This document shows, one piece after another, positions 1 through 7,155 of a DNA stretch of 64,000 nucleotides (the stretch's first letter is position 1; every line of letters starts with the position of its first letter). The notes under the pieces were generated by a model. It had not been told where the DNA came from. It was given only the letters and a program-made list of their open reading frames with translations, and searched no databases. Position numbers and translations under genes: made by a program. The stretch is from Polaribacter marinaquae (lineage in GTDB: Bacteria > Bacteroidota > Bacteroidia > Flavobacteriales > Flavobacteriaceae): contig NZ_CP150496.1 in assembly GCF_038019025.1 (NCBI RefSeq), positions 1,267,501 to 1,331,500 on the forward strand, read 5' to 3'.

Positions 1-590
1 AACCTCGAAAAGAAATATGGGAAATACCCGAAACAGTTTTTAAAGAAGCAATTATAAATGCTTTAGCACATAGAGATTATTATGATAAAGGAGCTCGTAT
101 TTCTGTGGAAGTTTTTAATGATAGAATTGAAGTTTCTAATCCTGGTGGTTTAGTAAGTGGAATTCCTAAAAATGAATTTGGAAAAAGAAGTTTAAGTAGA
201 AATCCTTTAATATTTGGTCTTTTTGAAAGAATACGAATGGTAGAACAAGTAGGTTCTGGTATTAGTAGAATGAGAGATTTAATGTTAGAAAATAATTTAA
301 CGCCACCTGAATTTAATACTGAAGGTATATTTACTGTAACATTTAGAAGACCTTTTGATTTTAATAAGTGGGTAAATAAGTGGGTAGATAATCTAACAGA
401 TAATAGAGTTAATATTATTAAAGTTATTCATAAAAATAATAAAGTTTCTAAAAGAGAATTAGAAGAAATAATTGGCTTAAGTGCTACTGCTATTGATAAT
501 AATCTAAATGCTTTAAAAGATCGTGGACTTATTGAAAGAGTAGGAAGCGCAAAAGGTGGTCATTGGAAAATAAACTACATACTTCCGTAA
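1..590 (+). CDS. AlbA/HATPase_c_4-type ATP-binding putative regulator, 5' end outside window
   Basis: The reading frame is open from base 3, so the gene begins before the window; the GTG at 105 is internal. The visible part carries a GHKL-type ATPase module (INALAHRDY near base 55, then NPGGL and GSGISRM), as in the C-terminal half of AlbA_2/Schlafen-like 'RecG-like' regulators. After it comes a KWVNKWVDN linker and a winged-helix domain of about 50 residues (SKRELEEIIGLSATAI). Such proteins are often found in accessory and defence regions and are assumed to regulate transcription; I infer no specific target. The frame stops at 588-590, but the next bases in another frame encode KWVERWVENFKK and a stop at 625-627, which resembles the linker repeat and suggests a recent frameshift near the end. 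Confidence 0.8.
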   Translation, partial: PRKEIWEIPETVFKEAIINALAHRDYYDKGARISVEVFNDRIEVSNPGGLVSGIPKNEFGKRSLSRNPLIFGLFERIRMVEQVGSGISRMRDLMLENNLTPPEFNTEGIFTVTFRRPFDFNKWVNKWVDNLTDNRVNIIKVIHKNNKVSKRELEEIIGLSATAIDNNLNALKDRGLIERVGSAKGGHWKINYILP

Positions 591-616
591 GTGGGTAGAA
601 AGGTGGGTGGAAAACT

Positions 617-1282
617 TTAAGAAGTAATAGTAGATAAATTCTCTTTGAAAATTTTTAAATCTAATTTTAATAATTTGTTTCCATAGCTCTTTAATTTTTC
701 AACTTTCATAGCACAACATTTTTTATATTTTGGTTTACCACATATGGGGCACTCTCTGTTGCGTTCAGCTTTTAAAATCCCCAAAGAACACTCAAGATAT
801 TTGATAATAATAGTAAAATCAGTTAGTTCAAACTCTTCTTTATAATATTGTATTACACCAGCTATATCATGATCATATTCACCATTTGCATAAGAATCAG
901 TTTTAATTTTAAATTGATGGTTCGCAAAAAAAGGATAAACAAATCTTTTATAAAAATCAATAATATTTATTCCTCTTCTTTGAACTAAAGCTAATCTATG
1001 GTAGATATCCAAACAACATTTTCCATTTGTATCAATATGAAATTTTATATCCCTATCTATTTTAGAACTTAATTCAAAAACTTCTGGAATAACGTTTGGA
1101 TAGTTTAATTTTGATAAAAGTATTCTTATATTATAATTTTGCCAAAAAACACCTTCCTTATCTATAATATCAATAACACCATCTAAAACTAAACAATTTT
1201 GTATTTCCATTTCAGTGTTAATACTAAAATTAAAATATTTTTCTAAAAAATCTTCAGTATCTTTCTTTAAACAATAATTCAT
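617..1282 (-). CDS. E2-like (ubiquitin-conjugating fold) protein with C-terminal SEC-C-like zinc motif
   Basis: This is a 221-aa protein. Residues 61-92 have the E2 signature: YPNVIPEV, then a histidine at 82, then GKCCLDI with cysteines 89 and 90, matching the YP..P.V...H....G..CLDI pattern around the catalytic cysteine of bacterial and eukaryotic E2 enzymes. Near the C-terminus, CPICGKPKYKKCC (178-190) resembles a SEC-C zinc-binding motif. The start codon shares one base with the cyclase stop codon (TAATG), so the two are translationally coupled. By analogy with E2-containing CBASS operons it may conjugate a protein to a partner and so control the cyclase, but no E1 or ubiquitin-like gene is visible. 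The fold call rests on motif reading alone; which cysteine is catalytic is not settled. Confidence 0.7.
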   Translation of the reverse strand: MNYCLKKDTEDFLEKYFNFSINTEMEIQNCLVLDGVIDIIDKEGVFWQNYNIRILLSKLNYPNVIPEVFELSSKIDRDIKFHIDTNGKCCLDIYHRLALVQRRGINIIDFYKRFVYPFFANHQFKIKTDSYANGEYDHDIAGVIQYYKEEFELTDFTIIIKYLECSLGILKAERNRECPICGKPKYKKCCAMKVEKLKSYGNKLLKLDLKIFKENLSTITS

Positions 1283-2268
1283 TAAAACTTAAAATATGGT
1301 TTATTTATCTCTGCAATAGGTCTTAAATGAGCTGGGTTTAATATTGGAGCTAGTGTATTACCGATGTTTAAAATTAAATCACCATCAATATTTTGCTTTG
1401 CAAATTCATTATCTACAAGATACTTTTCCCAATTGAAATCATATTGGTTATAAAATCGGCCATCTTCGTAATCCCAAATAGTGCTATTCTTTACTTTAAA
1501 ATACTTATCTGATGAAGAAATTTGATTAACAATATTTTGCCCAGTAACGATTCCGTTTGAGGTTGCATTAGCTTGCATTTTAGGAGCAAGACTTGTATGC
1601 AGACTACACGTAGTCACTTCTCCAGAATTACTCAATCCTGAATACATCCAAAGCACTTGGCTATCGTGTCCTAAATCAATACCAGTTCTTGTAGATATGT
1701 CTTTGATATTCATTGATTCAAAATACTCTTTTAAATCATTTTTTACAAAGTAAGAAATCATTGCAAAAGCTTTTAAAGCATCTTTTGTTGCTTGTCCTTT
1801 ATCAATTTTTTTGCCTCCAAAATAAACCATTAAACCATCTCCTTGTATTCTATGTACATATCCTCCACATAAATTAACTGCAAAAATAGATGCCTTTACA
1901 ATACTTTCAGTAATTAATGCTGCAGTTGCAAGAGTAAAGCGATTATGTAGTTGAGTGCTTTTTTGCACATCAACAAAAGCTGAAATAATCCAATGCTTTT
2001 CTGTATCTGATGTATTTCTTAAGTCTGCAAAATCAGGATGATTTCCTAATCTTGGTAAGTTCTCTATTTCTAAAGCATTAAGACCTTTAACTAAACGAGA
2101 AGATTCATTTAATTTTTCTAAACCAGGTAATTCATTTCGTAATGCTTTTATATAACTTGTGTCAAAATCAGATTCTGGTTGTTCAGAAAAAAGTCTAATA
2201 TTGTTTTGTTTAGGATCTTTATCTATTGCTTTTTTGATAACATCCAAATATGGGTTAAAAATGCTCAT
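1282..2268 (-). CDS. pycC: PycC-type pyrimidine (class III adenylate/guanylate-like) cyclase of a Pycsar system
   Basis: This 328-aa soluble protein has a class III nucleotidyl cyclase domain from about residue 90 to 260. FVDVQKST (98-105) supplies the first metal-binding aspartate (D100) and IQGDGLMVYFGG the second (D144). The region EVTTCSLHTSLAPKMQANA stands where ordinary adenylate cyclases have their N..AR.. transition-state motif. Pycsar cyclases make cCMP or cUMP on phage infection, which activates a neighbouring effector. The identification depends on the cyclase fold plus the PycTM-type gene 10 bases upstream. The nucleotide made cannot be read from the sequence. The C-terminus ends in KPYFKF, with no glycine tail of the kind used by conjugated CBASS cyclases. 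An ordinary signalling adenylate cyclase is the alternative, unlikely in this context. Confidence 0.85.
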   Translation of the reverse strand: MSIFNPYLDVIKKAIDKDPKQNNIRLFSEQPESDFDTSYIKALRNELPGLEKLNESSRLVKGLNALEIENLPRLGNHPDFADLRNTSDTEKHWIISAFVDVQKSTQLHNRFTLATAALITESIVKASIFAVNLCGGYVHRIQGDGLMVYFGGKKIDKGQATKDALKAFAMISYFVKNDLKEYFESMNIKDISTRTGIDLGHDSQVLWMYSGLSNSGEVTTCSLHTSLAPKMQANATSNGIVTGQNIVNQISSSDKYFKVKNSTIWDYEDGRFYNQYDFNWEKYLVDNEFAKQNIDGDLILNIGNTLAPILNPAHLRPIAEINKPYFKF

Positions 2269-2278
2269 AACTCTTTAT

Positions 2279-2764
2279 TTATAGTTTAATTAATATGGTT
2301 GTTAAAATTAATAATAGCATAGAAAATTGAATCACTAATAATATTCCTGCTAATTTTAGTTTTGTAAATTTTTTTGTTAAGCCTTCTGAAAGAACAAAAG
2401 CTTGTGACCTTAAATCTTTTAATTCTTCTTTTTGTGTATAATTTTTAGAAGTTTTATTAAAATCGGATTGTGTCATTTTAGATATCGCTCCAAAATAGTA
2501 GATAGATTTTGGTTTGGTTGAAAAAAAAGGGATGCTTGCAATAGATAGTACAATTAGATTTATAATACCAGTAATTAATAATAACCAAACAATAACTTGT
2601 CCAGCAATTATTAAGTCTTTAACAATTTCAGTTTGTGTAAGCAATACTATAACACCTCCAGTAATAAAAGTATTTATTGCTATATAAACAGCAGTTTTAT
2701 TATTAACACTATCAAAATAATGATCAAATCTATTTATAGTATATTTCAATCTATCTTTTTCCAT
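2279..2764 (-). CDS. pycTM: PycTM-type membrane effector (Pycsar effector domain, DUF5706-like)
   Basis: This 161-aa protein has three hydrophobic stretches: about residues 24-45, 50-80 (VIVWLLLITGIINLIVL) and 138-160. Between the second and third is a polar region of roughly 55 residues. The N-terminal RFDHYFDSVNNKTA and the SIYYFGAISKM stretch before the third helix are typical of the family described as the Pycsar transmembrane effector. In that system, cyclic pyrimidine binding is thought to make the effector damage the inner membrane and abort infection. It lies directly upstream of the cyclase and its start overlaps the LRAT-like gene by 14 bases, so all three are co-expressed. Family assignment comes from remembered motifs and context. 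Confidence 0.8.
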   Translation of the reverse strand: MEKDRLKYTINRFDHYFDSVNNKTAVYIAINTFITGGVIVLLTQTEIVKDLIIAGQVIVWLLLITGIINLIVLSIASIPFFSTKPKSIYYFGAISKMTQSDFNKTSKNYTQKEELKDLRSQAFVLSEGLTKKFTKLKLAGILLVIQFSMLLLILTTILIKL

Positions 2765-3176
2765 CTCCGCCAGTAATTAATTTTAAAGTGCCTAAACCTG
2801 CCAATATTAGAAAACCATTAGTAACTTGACTGCTAGTTTCTTTCCCATATTGTACCCAATTAGCAAAATGCTCACAGTTAAATCCTAAAAAACTATAAGG
2901 TTGCCCTAATTTTTGTCTCACTCTAATTACTGCTTCTTTAGCATCAAAATGATTACCAGTAAACTTTCTTATTTTTATTGGTTCATATACTTCCAATAAT
3001 TCAAAGAGTTCTGGATATGTAACTTGTTTTACACTTCCTTTTAAATTTCCAACAAATATCCCATTACCTAAATAGACGATGTAGTGATTTAGAATTCTTC
3101 CTAAACCATCTCTTTTTTTAGCTACAATGACATCTATTGGTTTTAAGCTGTTTAATAATCTATTATAATCCTCCAT
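2751..3176 (-). CDS. LRAT-like (permuted papain fold) protein in the Pycsar operon
   Basis: This is a 141-aa protein. It has the two landmarks of the LRAT/NlpC-P60 superfamily: a histidine in NHYIVYLG (H31) and the nucleophile motif FNCEHFANW (C101). In this superfamily the fold serves acyltransferases, phospholipases, peptidases and the related PPPDE isopeptidases. Residues 117-135 are hydrophobic and could touch a membrane. The gene overlaps the PycTM-type effector by 14 bases and sits three bases after the 58-aa gene. Its substrate is unknown. It could act on lipids together with the membrane effector, or reverse a conjugation made by the E2-like protein; both are inference. LRAT-like genes are not part of the minimal two-gene Pycsar system as I know it. 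Confidence 0.7.
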   Translation of the reverse strand: MEDYNRLLNSLKPIDVIVAKKRDGLGRILNHYIVYLGNGIFVGNLKGSVKQVTYPELFELLEVYEPIKIRKFTGNHFDAKEAVIRVRQKLGQPYSFLGFNCEHFANWVQYGKETSSQVTNGFLILAGLGTLKLITGGDGKR

Positions 3177-3179
3177 AAC

Positions 3180-3356
3180 TTAATTTTCTTTTCGAACTCC
3201 TTTAAAAGGTGTTTTACTTGATGTTTTACCATCTATAAAACGTCCAGTTTCCGAATCTTTTTTTACCCAAATATCAGTTTTTGGGCTTTTTACTTGTGAG
3301 CGCCCTTTGACTGCTCCATGTCTGCGATTATCTCCGCTTTTACCATTTGTTGCCAT
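3180..3356 (-). CDS. 58-aa basic protein of unknown function
   Basis: A short ATG-started frame lies tightly between the DUF3892-like gene (five bases) and the LRAT-like gene (three bases). The product begins MATNGKSGDNRRHGAVKGRS and contains KTDIWVKKDSETGRFID. It is rich in lysine, arginine, glycine and serine, with no hydrophobic segment and no cysteine. The spacing, the full-length open frame and a protein-like middle section support a real gene. I recall similar small basic proteins in bacterial accessory regions but cannot name a family. It could be an antitoxin-like or nucleic-acid-binding partner of its neighbours; this is a guess. Confidence 0.65.
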   Translation of the reverse strand: MATNGKSGDNRRHGAVKGRSQVKSPKTDIWVKKDSETGRFIDGKTSSKTPFKGVRKEN

Positions 3357-3361
3357 AAAAT

Positions 3362-3664
3362 TTAATTTAATGGGATTAAGTTGTCTAAATTATCTTTGTC
3401 TGTTTTATTTCGATCAGTTCTTATAAACTCTTCGTTACCAATTTTTACAATATGAACATCAGCTCCTTTATTCCATTTTGGATAACCCCATATTACTGTT
3501 TTAAAAGTGTAACCTTTCTTAATTAGAACTATTACCTCATTTTTAGTTTTTATTCCCAATTGTAAGATTGATTCTCCTTTGTCTTCATGCATTAAAACAC
3601 TTGTAACATTTCCATTAGAATCTCTTCTAACATGAGATATTAAATAGTCTGCCCATTTTGCCAT
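3362..3664 (-). CDS. DUF3892-like small protein, first gene of the Pycsar operon
   Basis: I place the start at the internal methionine (MAKWADYLISHVRRD) at 3664, giving about 100 aa. An upstream ATG at 3691 would add nine lysine-rich residues (MYKTKKNII) that look unlike the family and would overlap the promoter. The pattern YLISHVRRDSNGNVTSVLMHED and the later VHIVKIGNEEFIRTD resemble DUF3892, a short family of unknown function seen in mobile and toxin-related loci. It has no catalytic motif that I can see. It leads the six-gene minus-strand operon. Confidence in the reading frame is high, in the family moderate. Confidence 0.65.
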   Translation of the reverse strand: MAKWADYLISHVRRDSNGNVTSVLMHEDKGESILQLGIKTKNEVIVLIKKGYTFKTVIWGYPKWNKGADVHIVKIGNEEFIRTDRNKTDKDNLDNLIPLN

Positions 3665-3690
3665 AATTATATTTTTTTTAGTTTTATACA

Positions 3691-3763
3691 ATGTAATGCT
3701 ATAAAAAAATGATAAATTGCCATTACTATGGAAAAATTATTAAAAATATTAGCATTACTATAT
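3691..3763. promoter_or_regulatory. Divergent promoter region with three copies of a CATTAC-type motif
   Basis: Between the divergent operons the motif occurs three times. Two direct copies of CATTACTAT lie at 3721-3729 and 3753-3761, 32 bp apart, about three helical turns. An inverted copy (TATAGCATTACAT on the minus strand) lies at 3691-3703. The last copy ends five bases before the ATG at 3766. This looks like a multi-site operator serving both directions. The sigma-like or protease-associated protein of the plus-strand operon is a possible binder (inference). Confidence 0.55.
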
Positions 3764-3765
3764 AG

Positions 3766-4368
3766 ATGAAAGTTGAAAAAAGAGATATTGCAACTTTTGA
3801 TGAAAAATGTAAAGCTATTAAGACAGCATTAACACCAGAATTCTATTCTGTTTTAGTAAAATATTCAATAAAAAGACTACATCTAACCTTTAACATAAAA
3901 TATGATCTAGGTAAAGGATTTAGAGGTATTATGGTTGAAGATTTAATAAGTAACACATTTGAGACTTTACTAAAGAAAGATGGTAGAAACTGGTATAAGG
4001 ACAAGTTTCCTGATATAAAACAACAGATAATTAGTTCTTTAGATAGTGTAATTTATAATTACATTTCTTCAGAATTGGAAAAAATAAATAATATTTTCGA
4101 AATTTATGAAAATGAAAATATAGAAACGGTTGAAAATTATGATTATGAGCAAATTTTATCTGCCTGTATAGATATTTTAGAGAAATTAGGTTGTAGCGAC
4201 GATGAATTACTACTTTTTGAACCATATATTATTCACGAAATGAAAAGGAAAGATTTAGCCGACTTATTTGGTATTCCTCTCAATGTCATTACAAACTTAA
4301 AAAAGAAGTTAGATAGAAAACTTCCTATTTTAAAGATTAAACTAAATGAATTAGGTTATGAAAAATAA
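3766..4368 (+). CDS. Sigma-70-like (ECF-type) regulator
   Basis: This is a 200-aa protein. Residues 45-110 (GFRGIMVEDLISNTFETLL onward) resemble sigma region 2, and residues 145-200 contain a helix-turn-helix like sigma region 4 (MKRKDLADLFGIPLNVITN). Similarity is weak, so a sigma-fold DNA-binding protein that no longer works as a true sigma factor is possible. It heads a three-gene operon overlapping the next gene by 11 bases, ending with an ImmA/IrrE protease. It may drive its own operon or the divergent Pycsar operon through the repeated motif just upstream; this is inference. Confidence 0.6.
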   Translation: MKVEKRDIATFDEKCKAIKTALTPEFYSVLVKYSIKRLHLTFNIKYDLGKGFRGIMVEDLISNTFETLLKKDGRNWYKDKFPDIKQQIISSLDSVIYNYISSELEKINNIFEIYENENIETVENYDYEQILSACIDILEKLGCSDDELLLFEPYIIHEMKRKDLADLFGIPLNVITNLKKKLDRKLPILKIKLNELGYEK

Positions 4369-4756
4369 TTTCGTAAAGAAGATTGACAAAGCAATAATTT
4401 CACAAATGTTAGAGGATAATAGTTCGCTTTTAGACTCTGAACTAGAAACTTTCGATTATAATATTAATGAAATTGAAGAGTTTTCTCAAAAAATGTTCAA
4501 GAGACAATCATTTTTCATAAAGGGTTACATCAATAAACAAAATGATGTACAACTTCTAGAGAAAGCTACAAAATTGTTACATAAGGCAATAGAAAGTCAT
4601 ATCGAAAAGCCAGTTAGTTACTTAAAGAATCTCATTAATAACAATGAATTTCAAATACAATATAGAAATCTTGAAAATCTAACAATTGAAGAAATAAAAG
4701 ACATTATTAAGGATCAAAACTTGTTAGAGATCTTGGAAAAATTAAATGATGAATAA
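4358..4756 (+). CDS. Unknown 132-aa acidic helical protein between sigma-like and ImmA/IrrE genes
   Basis: I do not recognise a family. The sequence is charged and predicted mostly helical, with an acidic N-terminal third (LEDNSSLLDSELETFDYN) and two leucine-rich helices towards the end (LTIEEIKDIIKDQNLLEILE). There is no signal peptide, membrane segment or metal motif. It overlaps both neighbours, by 11 bases with each, so the three products are made together. The position between a sigma-like protein and an ImmA/IrrE protease would suit an anti-sigma or inhibitor that the protease removes, but nothing in the sequence proves it. Confidence 0.6.
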   Translation: MKNNFVKKIDKAIISQMLEDNSSLLDSELETFDYNINEIEEFSQKMFKRQSFFIKGYINKQNDVQLLEKATKLLHKAIESHIEKPVSYLKNLINNNEFQIQYRNLENLTIEEIKDIIKDQNLLEILEKLNDE

Positions 4757-5552
4757 TAAGGGTTCTAGAAAAGCAAAAGAACTTTTAGAAGAAATTGGTT
4801 TATATGATATTACAGATATGCCTATGGATTTATTTGTTTCAGCTCTAGGGGCAACATTAATTGAAGAGCCATTAAAAAATTCTGATGGGAAAATAATCAG
4901 AGGAAACACTAAAACCTTAATTAAGATAAATTCAGAAATTTTATACGAAGAAAAAAAAAGATTTACAATTGCTCATGAAGTTGGCCATTATCTGCTTCAC
5001 GATAAATTAGATTTGGCAGTTCATAATGAAAATTCAAATACCTTAAACTGGTTTAAAAACATTGAACATCAAGCCAAAAAAGGAATTCAAGAATATGAAG
5101 CAAATGATTTTGCTTCTGAACTATTAATGCCAGAAAGTGTTTTTCGAAAATTTATAGAACATAAACCTTTTAGTCCATCTTTAATTAAGGAAATATCAAA
5201 TAGATTTAAGACTAGTTTAACTTCTGTAGTTTATAGATTGATAACTTTAGATGTTTTTCCATTATTAGTTGTTTTTATTTCTGATGGCATAGTTAGATAT
5301 TGGAGAAAATCTCCTGATTTAAAAGGGTGGCTAAAAGACGTTACAAAACTTTCACCTCCTGAAGATTCAGTTGCAAAAGAATATATTGATGCAGATTATG
5401 AATTTATATACAAAGGTGATGATAAAGCTCAAGAAATAGAGCGTTCTACCTGGTTTAAAATTTATGAAGATCAAGAAGATTCAGATTTTATGGAATATTG
5501 TATACCCACAAAGCAATACAAAACCATTATTAGTATTATTTGGGAAGAATAA
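4746..5552 (+). CDS. ImmA/IrrE-family metallopeptidase
   Basis: This 268-aa protein has a zinc protease core. AHEVGHYLLH (76-85) gives the HExxH site, and EYEANDFASELLMP about 40 residues later supplies the third metal ligand region, as in ImmA and IrrE. A C-terminal part of roughly 100 residues (from ISDGIVRYW) may sense a signal. Proteases of this family cleave repressors or anti-regulators after stress or mobile-element triggers. Two ATG codons lie at 4746 and 4749; either is possible, and both overlap the previous gene. It ends the operon with the sigma-like gene instead of the more usual XRE-type partner. Confidence 0.85.
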   Translation: MMNNKGSRKAKELLEEIGLYDITDMPMDLFVSALGATLIEEPLKNSDGKIIRGNTKTLIKINSEILYEEKKRFTIAHEVGHYLLHDKLDLAVHNENSNTLNWFKNIEHQAKKGIQEYEANDFASELLMPESVFRKFIEHKPFSPSLIKEISNRFKTSLTSVVYRLITLDVFPLLVVFISDGIVRYWRKSPDLKGWLKDVTKLSPPEDSVAKEYIDADYEFIYKGDDKAQEIERSTWFKIYEDQEDSDFMEYCIPTKQYKTIISIIWEE

Positions 5553-5664
5553 ACACCACAAAAACCAAAATCCAGTTTTCTCGTTCCTCAAAACCCTCTG
5601 TTTTTTTGGTTTGTTCAGCGCGCCAACGCAAGTTTAGCGTTTTAATATTCTAAAGGTACTTGCA

Positions 5665-5709
5665 TTTTAGAGTTTGTTGCATTCGTAAACTCATTTCACA
5701 ACTCTAAAA
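5665..5709. repeat. Inverted repeat, 10-bp perfect arms
   Basis: TTTTAGAGTT at 5665-5674 is matched by its complement AACTCTAAAA at 5700-5709, with a 25-base loop. There is no clean T-run, so it is not an ordinary terminator. Confidence 0.6.
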
Positions 5710-5760
5710 AGCAAAGCTTTTATATTTTTTTCATAAAACACAAAACTCCTCAAAGCTATA

Positions 5761-5823
5761 TTAACATAATGCGCAGTTATATACACATTCATTCACTTTC
5801 TGGTCTATAACGCCATTATGTAA
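5761..5823. repeat. Long imperfect inverted repeat, weakly attC-like
   Basis: The arms are CATAATG-CGCA-GTTATA (5765-5781) and TATAAC-GC-CATTATG (5806-5820). Both paired blocks (7 and 6 bp) match perfectly and flank an unequal bulge; the loop is 24 bases. A roughly 60-bp element with a bulged stem recalls recombination sites of gene cassettes, but the R-box sequences are poor. Whether it is mobile is unknown. Confidence 0.45.
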
Positions 5824-6501
5824 AATAGCCGCTCTTCCATCGCGCAAATCCGTTATCAACAATAAAATTAGTTATTTAAACAACATTCCGTATTTGTTGC
5901 ATTGTTTTTATAAGTGCTTATTTGTAATTTAAATTAACATTACTAAAATTATTAATATTTCAGTTTATATTACAATTATAAAGCACCCATAAAATCAAAA
6001 AAAAGCCAATAAGAGTATAAATTTTTATTTGTCAGAAAATAAGGTAACATTGTTTTCACTAAAAGTAAATGAGTATTTACTAATCATAAAATATTAGTTT
6101 AAAATAAAAATTAAGTTAAAATAAATACGTTTTCTGAAGCATTCACTTTTAACAAAACCATTAATAAAAACAGAACAAAACAAATAAAAAGTTATACACT
6201 TATGTTCGCTGCTGCCAGCGCACTAGGTATTTTATTTTTTTATAATCCCTTACCTCATTTAACTGCACAAAACCATCGCTAAGTCCAAGTATTCCTTATC
6301 TCAAGTCTTTGTTTGTTTCATTTCGTTAAGTAATCACAAAAAAAATCCAGATAAAATCTATCATTATAGATATAATAAAAAGTAAAGGATAAAAAGAAAA
6401 ACAAAAAAAAGACAGCAAAACAAATGGTTCCCTTAATGTTGCAATACTTTCAGCATCTGTTTCATTCAAGAAAAAATTTAATTGTATAATATTTTGTCTT
6501 T

Positions 6502-6550
6502 TAAAAGCCTCCGCTTTTAGCCTATAAAGGTCAAGCCCTTCGGGTTTTGA
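6502..6550. repeat. Two adjacent small hairpins
   Basis: TAAAAGC-CTCC-GCTTTTA (6502-6519) is a perfect 7-bp stem with a four-base loop. It is followed by AAGCCC-TTC-GGGTTT (about 6533-6546), a stem with one G-T pair. They could form a transcript-end or small-RNA structure, but no promoter or gene can be tied to them. Confidence 0.45.
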
Positions 6551-6739
6551 AAAAAATCTCCACCAAATAACAACTTAATACTTAAAATTCAACATTCAGT
6601 AGTTGGTAGTATTTTTTTCAAAAACCTTGATAGTCTATCCTCTCCATTTAGAAACAGCTTTCTTTTTGTTGTTTTCCTTTCCAAAATTTTATGGGCAAAA
6701 AAAATAGCAAAAGAATCTAAACCTAAAAAATGGATACTT

Positions 6740-7144
6740 ATGCAAATTTTTGAAATCAAAACCCACAAAATTGGACGAACTTACCCAAACCCACATTTTT
6801 TTATTTTGAATAAAGGATTAAATTCTGGAAAGCCATTAGACAAACCTTGTCCAAACTGCTTTGTAATTTCCACAACTTCTACAGCAAATAGAGAGTCTTT
6901 GTATTACCTGTGTTTATCTTTAAAAGTTGGTCAATACTTTGGGTATTATTTAAAAGGTTCTGTCATTCCATTTATTGATATTTCAGACGTAAAAAAAGTA
7001 ATCAATACTGCGCTGCAGAACTATGAAGAACAACAATGGCAATTGAAGGTTGAAAAACTTAAAAAAATAACTGCTTTCGAAGAAAACTTACAACAACAAT
7101 TGTCAACTATATCAAAACTAAAAATAGCCTTACTAAGATCTTAA
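6740..7144 (+). CDS. DUF6943-like mobile-element protein
   Basis: This 134-aa protein has the pattern FEIKTHKIGRTYPNPHFFIL, then KGLNSGKPLDKPCPNCFV and YYLKGSVIPFI. I associate these with a small Bacteroidota family (DUF6943) common in integrated elements; the family number is from memory. The C-terminal 50 residues form a charged helix, probably a coiled coil (YEEQQWQLKVEKLKKI). It is followed after 11 bases by the DUF2493 gene, so the two probably form one unit. Its function is unknown. Confidence 0.6.
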   Translation: MQIFEIKTHKIGRTYPNPHFFILNKGLNSGKPLDKPCPNCFVISTTSTANRESLYYLCLSLKVGQYFGYYLKGSVIPFIDISDVKKVINTALQNYEEQQWQLKVEKLKKITAFEENLQQQLSTISKLKIALLRS

Positions 7145-7155
7145 CAAATTAAACT

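Larger units (their letters stand above)
5553..6739. other. 1.2-kb non-coding gap in the accessory region
   Basis: No convincing gene was seen in either strand; frames are short and interrupted. The stretch is AT-rich with scattered GC-rich islands (GCGCGCCAACGC near 5620, CGCTGCTGCCAGCGC near 6206). It holds several hairpins listed separately. The composition suits junk between mobile-gene cassettes or decayed mobile DNA. Confidence 0.5.

Noticed and set aside
1282..2268. Ordinary signalling adenylate cyclase
   Set aside because: The overlapping PycTM-type effector gene and defence-type context make a Pycsar cyclase much more likely.
5761..5823. A true integron attC site
   Set aside because: The bulged stem is suggestive but the R-box bases do not match, and no integron integrase is seen; kept only as an inverted repeat.
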